A stretch of 64,000 bases of DNA from Bog-473 sp963706555. Its GTDB lineage: Bacteria; Actinomycetota; Acidimicrobiia; Acidimicrobiales; RAAP-2. Positions within the stretch are counted from its first letter, which is position 1. Every line of letters begins with the position of its first letter. Location of the stretch: assembly GCA_963706555.1 (NCBI GenBank), contig OY970164.1, forward strand, positions 186,001-250,000, given 5' to 3'. This document shows, one piece after another, positions 53,974 to 62,747 of the stretch. Under the pieces are notes generated by a model that was not told the origin of the DNA, did not search any database, and saw nothing but the letters and a program-made list of their open reading frames with translations. The translations under genes were made by a program, and so were the position numbers.

Positions 53974-54265
53974 CTCAAACCACCCGCCTAAAACAAAGAG
54001 ACTTCGGCCTCCGTAGTAACGATCTATAAGGTATAATGGGGTGGCTTACCCTCGCAAGGTAACCTTGGTGATAGTGCCTTCGAGCAGAAGAGCTGCGACG
54101 GTGGCCCAACTTTCGGAAGCCAGAGTGGCCCGCGGTACGGGCGTAATAGCTGTAGATTCCTCATTTAGATGTCACCATGATCTTTCCTGAAAGAGCTGCC
54201 ATCAATCATATTGGTGGTCAGCGACTAGCTTAGGTAGACGCCCGGAGACGAGACCGAGAGAGCCC
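53974..54265. promoter_or_regulatory. Divergent promoter region of the SIR2-domain gene
   Basis: 292 bases. TATAAT at 54032-54037 is a good -10 candidate for the plus strand, though no clear -35 is seen. AAGGTAACCTT at 54056-54066 is an inverted repeat downstream of it and could be an operator. Confidence 0.35.
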
Positions 54266-55905
54266 ATGCCACGGGACCCAGCCTTATCATTCTCTAATAA
54301 TTCTGCTTTCGAGGACCTAATTGCTGCCCTGCCTGATGCCGAGTCGATAACCGTCCTCTGCGGGGCCGGTGTGTCCATCGACGCCGGACTCTGTTCTTGG
54401 AATGAACTCATTGCACACGCATAGGGCGGAACCAAGCCAACCATGGAAATCGCCTAGCCAGGCTAGTCCTCGATGGTCCAGCTGACCTTCAACGAAAAGC
54501 TGGGATTCTTCTTAGAGAGGGACATCCCGGGTCAGGAATCCCAAACTATGCGGCCGTCTCGGAAGCCCTCTACGAGGACATCGAAGAGAATCGACAAGCG
54601 GCCTTGGCACGCAACATAGCTAGGTTCGCCTTTCTGGATGCAAAACGTGTCGCAGTAGTCACCACGAATTTCGATGACATCTTGGAGAGTGCCCTCCTCG
54701 CTTTCGAAGGATTCGACCGAGTAAATGTCCGCACCCTGGATGACAGCCAACAGTGGTGGAACGCTTTTTACGAACCCGTCGAGGAGGAGTTCAACCTTTT
54801 TCACCTACATGGCTATCTCGGACGAAATGGACCGAAGGGCCCGCTCATTCTTACAGAGGACCAATATCTTCAGTATGGGGCCCAGGTTCGCGAGCAGATA
54901 AAGATGATCTTCGAGGAAGAAATGAACATCGTCATCCTTGTCGGGGTTAGCTTGACGGATCCGAACCTCATCGGACCTCTTTCTGAGCGAGAATCAAACA
55001 ATAATATCTTCGCCTTGTCAGTATCCGACGTTGTGCCTGGACTGACGGAGAGCCAATCGAGCGACTACTACGATGAACTCGAATCGTACTTGGAACAAGC
55101 TTTTAAGGTTCAAATTGTTCGGTTGAGTAGCTACTCGCAGATGGCAGAGACTTTCGTCGAACTTGAAGCTGCAAGCTATTCGCATGGGGAATACATATCT
55201 TCCGATCCCGATACGAGCATTCGATACGGCTATCGATTAGCTCGTTCTCTCAAGAAGGCGTATTCGGCTGTCGGATATCCCGATATAGGCACAGAGCCAG
55301 ACTTTGATGCGCTCAATGAAGCGAGCGTCCTGCTCCATGATCAAATCCCGTTGATTAAACAGCGACTCTTGTACTTGTTAGAGCATCAAAATTCTTCCGA
55401 GTTGAGGCTGATGCTTGAACACCTGAGTCGAGCCAGAGTTAGTTTGCAAGATCATGTCCTGAGCGAGGGCATGGCCTTATTCCTTTGGTTGCCACCCCAA
55501 TTCGACTTCGCTGACAAAACTCGAGGCCGCGACCTTTCGCTTCGACTTGTTGCCTGCTCGGCACATGTCCACAGGGAATACTGGTCATTTGAACGACCGG
55601 TGAAGATTGGTTCTCAAGAGAAGGGGACAGCCGCCCGAGTTGTGTTCACAGGTCGCAGTATTTTCGAATCTGACGACCCAGGACGAGATCCCTGGCTCTG
55701 GAGCGCCAACATGACTGTTCCGTTGTCGCTGCAGGATCCTCTAAGCGATTTATACGTCTCTGTAGGTGCGCTCACTCTCGCAACGCAAAGGCGCCTAGAG
55801 GTTGAAGCCGGTCGTGATCGCTCAACCCTCGCTCTACTCGATCCGCAGCGACGTTCTGAGTTCTTGCAGTTTCTCGCAGACCACGGCGCTCTACTTTTCG
55901 CTTAG
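54266..55905 (+). pseudogene. SIR2-domain protein (defence-type), frameshifted
   Basis: The ATG at 54266 gives LIAALPDAESITVLCGAGVS and IDAGLCSWNELIAHA, the NAD-binding start of a SIR2_2 domain, then a stop at 54422. One base missing near 54418-54421 would join it to the next frame, which is open to 55905 and carries AALARNIARFAFLDAKRVAV, VTTNFDDILE, NLFHLHGYLG with the catalytic His (about residue 178) and LVGVSLTDPNL. The remaining 300 residues (from about 240) are an unknown helical/beta C-terminal domain. Repaired length is about 546. SIR2-domain proteins of this size are NADases in several antiphage systems. No partner (TIR, HerA, Argonaute) is seen nearby. Confidence 0.82.
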
Positions 55906-56034
55906 AGCCTTTTCGGTGATTTTGCGGGCAGCGATGGCACGTCGCATTTGCTCTGCCTTTTCCCGCACCCTGGGATTACCCCGGTTTGACGGACATCCAC
56001 CATATGGGGTTTGTGCCCCGGGAAGGATGTCGAG

Positions 56035-56343
56035 ATGTCAGTATCGGAGGCTGTGACCAAGCGTCGTCGGCGGTCGTTCAGTCCGGAGTTCAAGCGGGAG
56101 ATCGTTGCTCTCTGCCAGCTGCCGGATAACACCGTGACGTCGGTGTGTAAGGACTACGACCTGGGCGAGACCGCGGTGCGCCGCTGGGTCCACCAAGCCG
56201 AGGTCGATGCCGGGGTGAAGCCGGGGACAACCAGCGCTGAGACAGAGGAGCTCGCCCGGTTGCGCAAGCAACTGCGCGACGTCACCGAAGAGCGCGACAT
56301 TCTCGCTCGAGCTGTGGGTTTCTTCGCCAAAGGGACCCGATGA
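56035..56343 (+). CDS. IS3-family transposase OrfA
   Basis: 102 residues from the ATG at 56035. The HTH_Tnp_1 domain is SFSPEFKREIVALCQLPDNT and DLGETAVRRWVHQAE, then the leucine-zipper-like ARLRKQLRDVTEERDILARA. Its stop overlaps the OrfB ATG (ATGA), so OrfB is reached by reinitiation or frameshifting. Confidence 0.92.
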   Translation: MSVSEAVTKRRRRSFSPEFKREIVALCQLPDNTVTSVCKDYDLGETAVRRWVHQAEVDAGVKPGTTSAETEELARLRKQLRDVTEERDILARAVGFFAKGTR

Positions 56344-57233
56344 CCGCCGAGACCCAGGCGTTCATCGAGGCGGAGAAGCAGGCGGATCGCAACGTTCTCA
56401 AGGCGTGCGAACTGCTCATGGTGTCCCGTTCCGCCTTCTATGACCGCCTGGCACACGCCCCCTCGCCTCGGGAGGTCTCCGACGCCGAGCTGACTGAGAA
56501 GATCAAGGCCATCCACGCCCAATCGGGCGGTACCTATGGGGCGCCACGGATCCTCGACGAGCTGCGCGAGGAGGGCTTGCACGTGGGCAAAAAGAGGGTG
56601 GCCCGCCTGATGATCCAAGCCGGCCTGGCCGGACGGTGTCGGCGCCGGAGTCGCCGGACCACCTTCGCCGATCCCGAGGCCAAGGCCCTCAACCTGCTGG
56701 CCCGGAATTTCGGCCCGGAGAACCTGACGCTCGACACCACCTGGGCCGGCGACGTCACCTACGTACGCACCTGGGAGGGCTGGGCCTATCTCGCCACCGT
56801 GATCGACCTGGCCTCGCGCCGGGTCGTCGGCTGGGCCATGGCTGATCACATGGAAGCCTCCCTTGTCTGCGACGCCATGAACATGGCCCTCGCGGCACGA
56901 CGGCCCGCACCGGGTCTTTTGTTCCATTCGGACCGCGGCTCGCAATACACATCCAGTGACTTTCGGGCCCTGCTCGCCGAGCATCACATCGTCCAGAGTC
57001 TGTCGCGGCGCGCGCAATGCTGGGACAACGCCGTGAGTGAAAGCTGGTTCGGGACCTACAAGCTCGAGCTCGTCGAGGGCCGCACCTGGCCGAGCATCGC
57101 CACGCTGCGCTCGGCCACCTTCGCTTGGATCGAGGGGTGGTACAACGTGCGACGCCGCCACTCCACCCTGGGTGGAATCAGCCCCGCCAACTACGAGAAG
57201 AACCGTCAACACATCGCCGTTCAAGCGGCATAA
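56340..57233 (+). CDS. IS3-family transposase OrfB (integrase core)
   Basis: 297 residues. HTH_21 segment RAQSGGTYGAPRILDELREE-like (IHAQSGGTYGAPRILDEL) is followed by the rve core: first Asp in LDTTWAGDVTYVR, second in LLFHSDRGSQYTS, Glu in DNAVSESWFGTYK. The end YNVRRRHSTLGGISPANYE is typical. All catalytic residues are present, so the element could be active. Confidence 0.93.
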   Translation: MTAETQAFIEAEKQADRNVLKACELLMVSRSAFYDRLAHAPSPREVSDAELTEKIKAIHAQSGGTYGAPRILDELREEGLHVGKKRVARLMIQAGLAGRCRRRSRRTTFADPEAKALNLLARNFGPENLTLDTTWAGDVTYVRTWEGWAYLATVIDLASRRVVGWAMADHMEASLVCDAMNMALAARRPAPGLLFHSDRGSQYTSSDFRALLAEHHIVQSLSRRAQCWDNAVSESWFGTYKLELVEGRTWPSIATLRSATFAWIEGWYNVRRRHSTLGGISPANYEKNRQHIAVQAA

Positions 57234-57258
57234 TCAATCTGTCCGCCGGACCGGGTCA

Positions 57259-58146
57259 ATCCCACCCTGGGTGGCTCGTAGGAAGGAGCAACACTCGGGA
57301 GGGAGGGACTTTCCCAGCCGCCGCTCTCGGGAGTCTCTACGTCGTTCGGCGTCATCGTCATACCGTTGTTCTCCTCAACGTCGCCGGCGGTCGGACTCAC
57401 TTCTGTCGTTCTACCCGGCATGCGATACCTCAACACCTCGAACTCTGCCAGACGAACGAAACGGCCACGTTAGCGGCTGATGCTCAGCCAAACCAACGGG
57501 AGTGCTCGTGACTCTATGCATAACTATGCAGGAGTATGAATGCTTGTCCCAAAATGTCAAGGCCCAATTCGACCCAAATGCCTGCTGCCGACGACCCATG
57601 AGAGAATCATAAGGTACGTGTAGTTACACCCATGTGATATTAAAGGATACCTGCTCATCGTCACTTTCGGAGACTATCTCCCTCGGCGTCGTCGAAGATC
57701 AATGCCGCCATCGGATCAGCAACCTCCATCTCCAGTCGGGGAATGGAGGCATGTACGTGTCCTGAGTGAAGCGACGGTTGAGTGCCCCAGCCGATCCGAC
57801 ATCACCTTGGCCGGAATACCAGCCGTCAACCCGATCGTGGGATGGGCGTGACGCGTGCAGGCGGATCCGGGGCACATTCAGTTTAGCTACCGGTAAGGTA
57901 GCTGACTGAAGTAGTCCGGGTGCAACGGAATCCTTTCCAACTTTGGAAACACAAGGTCGACCGTGTAGCCCTCGCCAACCTTTCCCGTCTGCCTGCTGAC
58001 GCCGGCGAGGCTGCTTCAATGCGGTCAGCGTAAGCGACCCGGCGGAATGGGGCGCTAGGTTCAACCCGCGTATGGCGGATCGAGTATTGCCCCCATCGGG
58101 GGTATGAAGCGTCCCTATGACTCGCCCACCAACTTCTCGAACCGAA
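57259..58146. other. Long gap, no firm gene
   Basis: 888 bases. The repeat CCACCCTGGGTGG occurs at 57262-57274 just outside the IS3 end and also within the end of OrfB. A minus-strand frame at 57699-58064 and a neighbouring shifted frame (GEGYTVDLVFPKLERIP, PLHPDYFSQLPYR) look like pieces of a decayed gene, in line with the minus-strand gene at 58147. I cannot name it. Confidence 0.35.
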
Positions 58147-58602
58147 TTAGTGTTGAGGTCGAGGCCCCTGCACGATTTGCAGCCTCAGGGGTTCCGGGGA
58201 GTCCACTTCAACCGGGCGAAGAAACAGCGGGTTCACGCTGAGCTCGTATCGCCCGACTGGTAAGTCCTCAAGGTCTAGATTGGTCAACGGCAATGCCACT
58301 TCCACGTTCCAGCGCATACCTGGATCCATTTGGTAGTCCAAAGCTGGGGCCGCAAATGCTGCTCTCGCTGACGTATTTACGACTTGATCAGTTGATTGGC
58401 TGCGTAGAACGCCCTTTACGGCTAGGACTCCACCATGCCATTGAACCGTTCGGCCCGTTGGATTATGGAGAGTAAGCCCCCACTCTGGGCGTCTGCCGGC
58501 GATGTGAATGAGGTCATTGCTGCGCCATCCAATCTGGAGGCCGCGAACAATGTTCAGCGCCGACCAGCCGCTTGTCGGATGACCCTCGTCGGACGTCGGC
58601 AT
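58147..58602 (-). CDS. Hypothetical beta-rich protein next to an IS end
   Basis: 151 residues. ATG at 58602 lies eight bases from the IS21 end, so the original 5' end or promoter may have been cut off. The C-terminal half (VEVALPLTNLDLEDLPVGRY, ELSVNPLFLRPVEVDSPEPL) looks like strands of a beta sandwich. No family recognised. Confidence 0.55.
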   Translation of the reverse strand: MPTSDEGHPTSGWSALNIVRGLQIGWRSNDLIHIAGRRPEWGLTLHNPTGRTVQWHGGVLAVKGVLRSQSTDQVVNTSARAAFAAPALDYQMDPGMRWNVEVALPLTNLDLEDLPVGRYELSVNPLFLRPVEVDSPEPLRLQIVQGPRPQH

Positions 58603-58675
58603 CGCTCACTGTGAATCACGATCGAAAACGGCAGCGCGAAATGGTCGAAAACGGCAGCAGTTCGGTTGTGTGAAG

Positions 58676-59488
58676 TTAGCGTGAGGGAGTGGGTTCGTCC
58701 ACAGTTTCGGTGACGGGTCTGGCCGGGCGCCTCGAACGGGCCTTGGCATCTTGGAGACGGTAGCTCTCGCCCTTTGTCTCGATGATGCGGCAACGGTGCG
58801 TGAGCCGGTCGAGCGTTGCTCCGGTGAGACGCTCCGAGCCGAGTACCTCGGTCCACGATTCGAACGGCAGGTTCGTGGTCACGATCAGACTCGTGCGCTC
58901 ATAGGCGGTCGAGATGACGTCGAAGAGCAGCTCGGAGCCGACCTTGGAAGCGGGCACGTAGCCCAGTTCGTCGAGGACGAGCAGGTCGAGTTTGGCGAAC
59001 TGGCCCTTGAGGCGCAGGAAGCTGCGTTCGTCCCTGGACTCGATGAGGGCGGTGACCAACTCGGTCGTGCGGATGAAGCGGACCCGGTAACCCTTGGCGC
59101 AGGCCTGCGCGGCCAGCGCGGTCGCCAAGTGGCTCTTGCCGGTGCCGGGATTGCCCACCATCAAGATGTTCTCCTTCTTGTCGATGTACTCACAACGCAT
59201 CAGCTCGGCGACCAGCACCTTGTTGACCGAGGGCCGGGCGGCGAAGTCGAAGGTCTCGAGTGTCTTGATGGTCGGAAAACGCGCGAACTTGACCCTGCGC
59301 TCCGCCGAGCGTTTCTCGCGTTCTAAGAGCTCCAGCTCGGTCAGGCGCAGCAAGTAGGCCAGATGGTCGGCGTTGTCCGCTGCGGCCTGGGTGGCCACCT
59401 TCTCGCACTCGGCCGCCACCGTCGGGAGACGGAGTGTCTTGAGGTGGTGGTGCAAGAGCACGGTGGACTTGGTGTCTGTGGCTTTCAT
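58676..59488 (-). CDS. istB: IS21 helper ATPase IstB (copy 2)
   Basis: 270 residues from an ATG at 59488 after AAAGGAG. RRVKFARFPTIKTLETFDFA shows the frame that is broken in copy 1. Walker A GNPGTGKSHLATALA, Walker B LDLLVLDELGYV and SLIVTTNLPFESWTEVLG are present. It follows istA by 34 bases. Intact. Confidence 0.93.
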   Translation of the reverse strand: MKATDTKSTVLLHHHLKTLRLPTVAAECEKVATQAAADNADHLAYLLRLTELELLEREKRSAERRVKFARFPTIKTLETFDFAARPSVNKVLVAELMRCEYIDKKENILMVGNPGTGKSHLATALAAQACAKGYRVRFIRTTELVTALIESRDERSFLRLKGQFAKLDLLVLDELGYVPASKVGSELLFDVISTAYERTSLIVTTNLPFESWTEVLGSERLTGATLDRLTHRCRIIETKGESYRLQDAKARSRRPARPVTETVDEPTPSR

Positions 59489-59522
59489 GGTGTTGCTCCT
59501 TTCATTTGGCGGATGTCATCGC

Positions 59523-61007
59523 TCATGCGCTCAGTCCGGTGAGGGCCTGATAGGCGCTGAGATCGGGTGGGTCGATGGCCACGGCTTTGAGGTGCGGATG
59601 GCCGTCGAGGCTGAAGAGCCCGACCGGTTCCTCGGCGTGGTGGAACAAGATCAGGGCAATGGCATCGGATCCCGTCGCCCCGATGGTGATCGCCGCATCC
59701 ACGGCTTTGGTCAGGGCGGGCAACGTGGCGTTCTCCAAGAGCCGCAGCACCTTGATGAACTCGCGTGTCCCCTTGTCGCCGAGATCGGCCTCGAGGCGCC
59801 GGCGCAACAGGGCGAAACAATCGGGCAGGCCCCAGTTCTCGAGGGGGCGGGCGAAGTCGAGCGCACCGGGCTTTCGCTCCAAGAGGGCCAGGTAGTGGAC
59901 GGGGTCGAAGGAGATGCGCTCTTTGCCCCAGTGCCGGCGATGGCGGGCGACCACCTCGGTCCCGCTGCAGATGGCCACCTCTTCGATCCCGCCGATGACG
60001 CTCACCTCGTGGTGGGCATGCGCGGTTGGGACCGAGTAGTCGTTGCGGTCGAAACGCACGAGCGAGAGCGAGTTGGCGTGACCCTGCACGACGCGTCGGG
60101 GCTCGAAGGTTTCGGCCGGCAGCGCCAACATGGCGGCGCGGTCTTCAATCAGACGCTCCGCCTTGGTGAGGGCTTTGCCCCGGACCTTGCGGAACAGGTC
60201 GGCATAACACGCCGCCGCGAGGTACCTGTTGAGCGCAGCCCATGACGGGAACGACGGAACGGGGACCAACAGGTTGCGCCGCGAGTAGCCGACGTGGTTC
60301 TCCACGTGGCCCTTCTCGTTGCCTCTTCCCACCCGGCAGAAGTGATGGTCGAAGAGATGGTGGCTTTCGAGGGTCAGGAATCCTTTGGTCAGCGCGCGCT
60401 CTTTGCCCATCACCTTGGCCACCGCGATGGTGGTGTTGTCATAGGAGATCCGCACCGGCACCCCGCCGAAGAAGGCGAAGCCGGCCACGTGCGCGGCCTG
60501 GAAGGTCTCGGTGCACTCACGCGGATAGGCGGTGAGGAAGTAGGCATCCGAATACGGCAGCGTGATGACCCCGAGCGCCGCCTTGACCCGCTCGCCGGCG
60601 ATCTCGACCGTGGCTTCTCCGAAGTCGAACTGGGCGTGTCCCGGCGGATGCGACAGGGGGACGAACACCTCCTTGGAGGACGCCCTGGCTTGCGCCACCG
60701 CCCTTTGCACCTGGGAGTAACACCCCGTGTAGCCGTACTCGTCACGCAGCCGGTCGAAGATGCGTCGCGCCGTGTGGCGCTGTTTGGGCGGGGCTTCCTT
60801 GTCGTCGGCCAGGATCTGATCGATGGTGGCCAGATGACGCCCGAGCACGGGCTTTCGGCGCGCCTCGGCCATCTGATAGCCGGGAGGTTCGACGTTGCCC
60901 AGAATCTTGGCGAGGGCTTGATGGCCGATCCCGTAGTCACGATAGATCGAACGCTTCGACGCGCCCTCCACCAGGACCTTCCGTCGAATCTCGGTCCATT
61001 GGTCCAT
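59523..61007 (-). CDS. istA: IS21-family transposase IstA (copy 2)
   Basis: About 494 residues with the same domains as copy 1: HTH in YGIGHQALAKILGN, DDE core FDFGEATVEI, YDNTTIAVAK and EKGHVENHVG. Differences from copy 1 include Thr in YFLTAYP, Leu in KGFLTLE and Glu in GTEVVARH. Start as for copy 1: ATG at 61007 with a GTG four codons upstream. Confidence 0.93.
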   Translation of the reverse strand: MDQWTEIRRKVLVEGASKRSIYRDYGIGHQALAKILGNVEPPGYQMAEARRKPVLGRHLATIDQILADDKEAPPKQRHTARRIFDRLRDEYGYTGCYSQVQRAVAQARASSKEVFVPLSHPPGHAQFDFGEATVEIAGERVKAALGVITLPYSDAYFLTAYPRECTETFQAAHVAGFAFFGGVPVRISYDNTTIAVAKVMGKERALTKGFLTLESHHLFDHHFCRVGRGNEKGHVENHVGYSRRNLLVPVPSFPSWAALNRYLAAACYADLFRKVRGKALTKAERLIEDRAAMLALPAETFEPRRVVQGHANSLSLVRFDRNDYSVPTAHAHHEVSVIGGIEEVAICSGTEVVARHRRHWGKERISFDPVHYLALLERKPGALDFARPLENWGLPDCFALLRRRLEADLGDKGTREFIKVLRLLENATLPALTKAVDAAITIGATGSDAIALILFHHAEEPVGLFSLDGHPHLKAVAIDPPDLSAYQALTGLSA

Positions 61008-61234
61008 GTCGGTGTGCACCCTTCTCCCGTTCTGCTCGTCCGCCCAGGCTCCAAGCCTTGAGGCGGGATCGAACAGATCCGGGGATTATTTAGGTGCTGC
61101 CGTTTTCGACCATTTTTCTTGTTTCTTGAGTGCTGCCGTTTTCAACCGTGATTTACAGGCGCTGAAGGAAACTGCTACTGCTTCAGGCTTGGGTCCCCGC
61201 AACTCACTTGTTTCAAACGGCGACCTTTAATCGG

Positions 61235-61789
61235 ATGCGAGAGCTTGAGAAGAAGCTGCGCTTCGTTGACCTTTCTGAAGCTTCTCTCATAGAGGCACTA
61301 GCCCTAAACGGAATCGATTTTGATCCGCCCGTACAGCAAACCGACGTTGTTTTCGCAAAGTCGGCCGAAGTGATCACGAGAGCGTCTCCCGGTTCCGTTG
61401 TAGCTCGAGTAAGGGAAGATTCGCGTGAAGGATCATCTTTGACTGTCAAGGAGCGCCGTCGCTCCGAGTTGGATCGATCGGAATTCGAGGTCGCAGTGTC
61501 CAACTTTGACGCTGCGGTCGACATACTACGAATGCTTGGTTATCGCGAGATTCTGAAGATCAACAAGACGCGCAGGAAGGCGACAATCGAAGGTCTCGGC
61601 TCCGTACTGATAGACGCGGTTGATAACTTGGGAATATTCGTGGAAATCGAGGTTCTGTCCAACGAGGATGATGCAGAGGATCGACTCGAGGCTTTGACAG
61701 AAAGGATCTCCGATTCCTTGGGACAAACTCCAGAGCTAGTCCTAATGGGATATGACCGTTTGCTTCTCAAGAAACTCGATCAGTCATAG
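61235..61789 (+). CDS. CYTH-domain protein (class IV adenylate cyclase-like, CyaB)
   Basis: 184 residues from an ATG at 61235; a TTG at 61208 would add nine. The N-terminal ELEKKLRF is a variant of the family's ExExK motif. RVREDSREGSSLTVKERR, INKTRRKATIEGLGSVLIDA and DNLGIFVEIEVLSNEDDAED are the tunnel strands. The family hydrolyses triphosphates or makes cAMP; which applies is not decided by the sequence. The IS21 end is 77 bases upstream, so the native promoter may be lost and the IS may drive it. Confidence 0.82.
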   Translation: MRELEKKLRFVDLSEASLIEALALNGIDFDPPVQQTDVVFAKSAEVITRASPGSVVARVREDSREGSSLTVKERRRSELDRSEFEVAVSNFDAAVDILRMLGYREILKINKTRRKATIEGLGSVLIDAVDNLGIFVEIEVLSNEDDAEDRLEALTERISDSLGQTPELVLMGYDRLLLKKLDQS

Positions 61790-61884
61790 TAACTCTTCTT
61801 CAGGCGATGGGATTTAGGTTCCCCGTTCAGATTCAAATGCCGTCGAACGGTTGTTGGCCTGCCCGGCCTCACCCACGAACACGG

Positions 61885-62050
61885 TCAAGAGTTCAAAGCG
61901 TCCACCAGCGTACCCGGTGACACATTCAGTCCCGCTGCCAGCGCAACATTGTCGGCACGCTTGGGCTTCCAGTCCACGAGATGAAGTTGCACACCCACCC
62001 CTTTGAGGGATCCGGTGATGGACTCTGTGGTTCCTTCCACGGACCCAAGG
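61885..62050 (-). pseudogene. Unidentified protein C-terminal fragment
   Basis: Minus strand reads TTESITGSLKGVGVQLHLVD, WKPKRADNVALAAGLNVSPG, TLVDALNS and stops at 61885. The wording looks like a genuine protein end but there is no start and no family I recognise. It abuts an IS481 scar. Confidence 0.35.
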
Positions 62051-62079
62051 AGCCCATCACCGTGACCCCAGCAGAGATC

Positions 62080-62215
62080 ATTACCAGAGACGCATTGCCG
62101 TGTTGGACCATGCGCAGCGTACAGGCAACGTGACCGAGGCCTGTGTGGTCTTCGGCATCTCTCGGACCCGCTACTGAGTGAAAGAACGTGGCCGATCGCT
62201 ACGGCCTCGAAAACG
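62080..62215 (+). pseudogene. IS481-type transposase N-terminal scrap
   Basis: The plus strand reads QRRIAVLDHAQRTGNVTEAC, VVFGISRTRY and, after a stop and shift, NVADRYGLENG. This is the helix-turn-helix opening of IS481-type transposases ('ISRTRYYEWKxRADRYGLE'). The integrase core is missing. From 62216 to 62469 I see no gene. Confidence 0.7.
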
Positions 62216-62469
62216 GCATTGTTCGCAGCATTGCACCGGCTTGTTGTTTCCGGTGACCAAGAACGGGCGCACGGCGCGTCAGGAGTTGGCGGCTACTATG
62301 ACCCCAGCTGCAGTCGTCGACTTCGACACACACTTAGGTCGGCAGCGGGTCTCGCAAGGAACTCAGACGAGTCGCATCGGAACATCTGACGTTAGTCGGG
62401 TCCGTGATCCTAGAATCGTCACAACTTCTTACCAATCTGCGGCAGTACAGTGAGGAGACTGAGTCCGCA

Positions 62470-62730
62470 TCACTCGTCTCCCGGTCCTTCTGTCGTATAG
62501 CGACTCATCCGACCGGAAGTAAGGAGCGCATAGAGACGATCGCAGGCCTCATCTTCACTGACGAAGAGCGTCTCTTCATATCGCTGCCCCCGTTCCGAGT
62601 GGTACACGTACCAGAGTGAGCCACGCTCTTCGAGGCATAGCCGATCTCCCCACAATCCACCGTCAAGGGAATAGAGGTCTTCCGGCACACCTTCAAGTTC
62701 TAGACGTTCAGCGAGAGCTGCTCGATTCAT
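62470..62730 (-). CDS. Putative immunity protein to the RHS-TNT toxin
   Basis: 86 residues from an ATG at 62730 with GGAGGCGAA directly upstream. The product (MNRAALAERLELEGVPEDLY, LERRGSL-like segment LEERGSLWYVYHSERGQRYE, ETLFVSEDEACDRLYALL) is small, acidic and cytosolic. I know no family by name. It starts 17 bases after the repaired stop of the toxin gene at 62748 on the same strand, the standard position for the cognate immunity gene of a polymorphic toxin. The role is inferred from position. Confidence 0.7.
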   Translation of the reverse strand: MNRAALAERLELEGVPEDLYSLDGGLWGDRLCLEERGSLWYVYHSERGQRYEETLFVSEDEACDRLYALLTSGRMSRYTTEGPGDE

Positions 62731-62747
62731 TTCGCCTCCATGATGCG

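Larger units (their letters stand above)
55987..57258 (+). mobile_element. IS3-family element (approximate ends)
   Basis: Two overlapping frames in the IS3 layout. Candidate ends are TGACGGACATCC at 55987 and, read inwards from 57258, TGACCCGGTCCGG; the match is weak, and no 3-bp duplication is obvious, so limits are approximate within perhaps 20 bases. It sits 80 bases after the SIR2 gene. Confidence 0.75.
58610..61157 (-). mobile_element. IS21-family element, copy 2 (2548 bp)
   Basis: Same ends as copy 1 at 9206-11754: TGTGAATCACG at the left, CGTGATTTACA at the right, with inner AAAACGGCAGC repeats. istA and istB are both open. The flanks (left ...ATCGCTCAC, right GGCGCTGAAG...) show no 5-bp duplication, unlike copy 1. 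Scattered base changes show the two copies are not a very recent duplication. Confidence 0.92.

Noticed and set aside
57162..57274. CCACCCTGGGTGG twice near the IS3 right end as an attachment site or terminator
   Set aside because: One copy is codons of OrfB and the other lies just outside the end; no T-run or other support was found.
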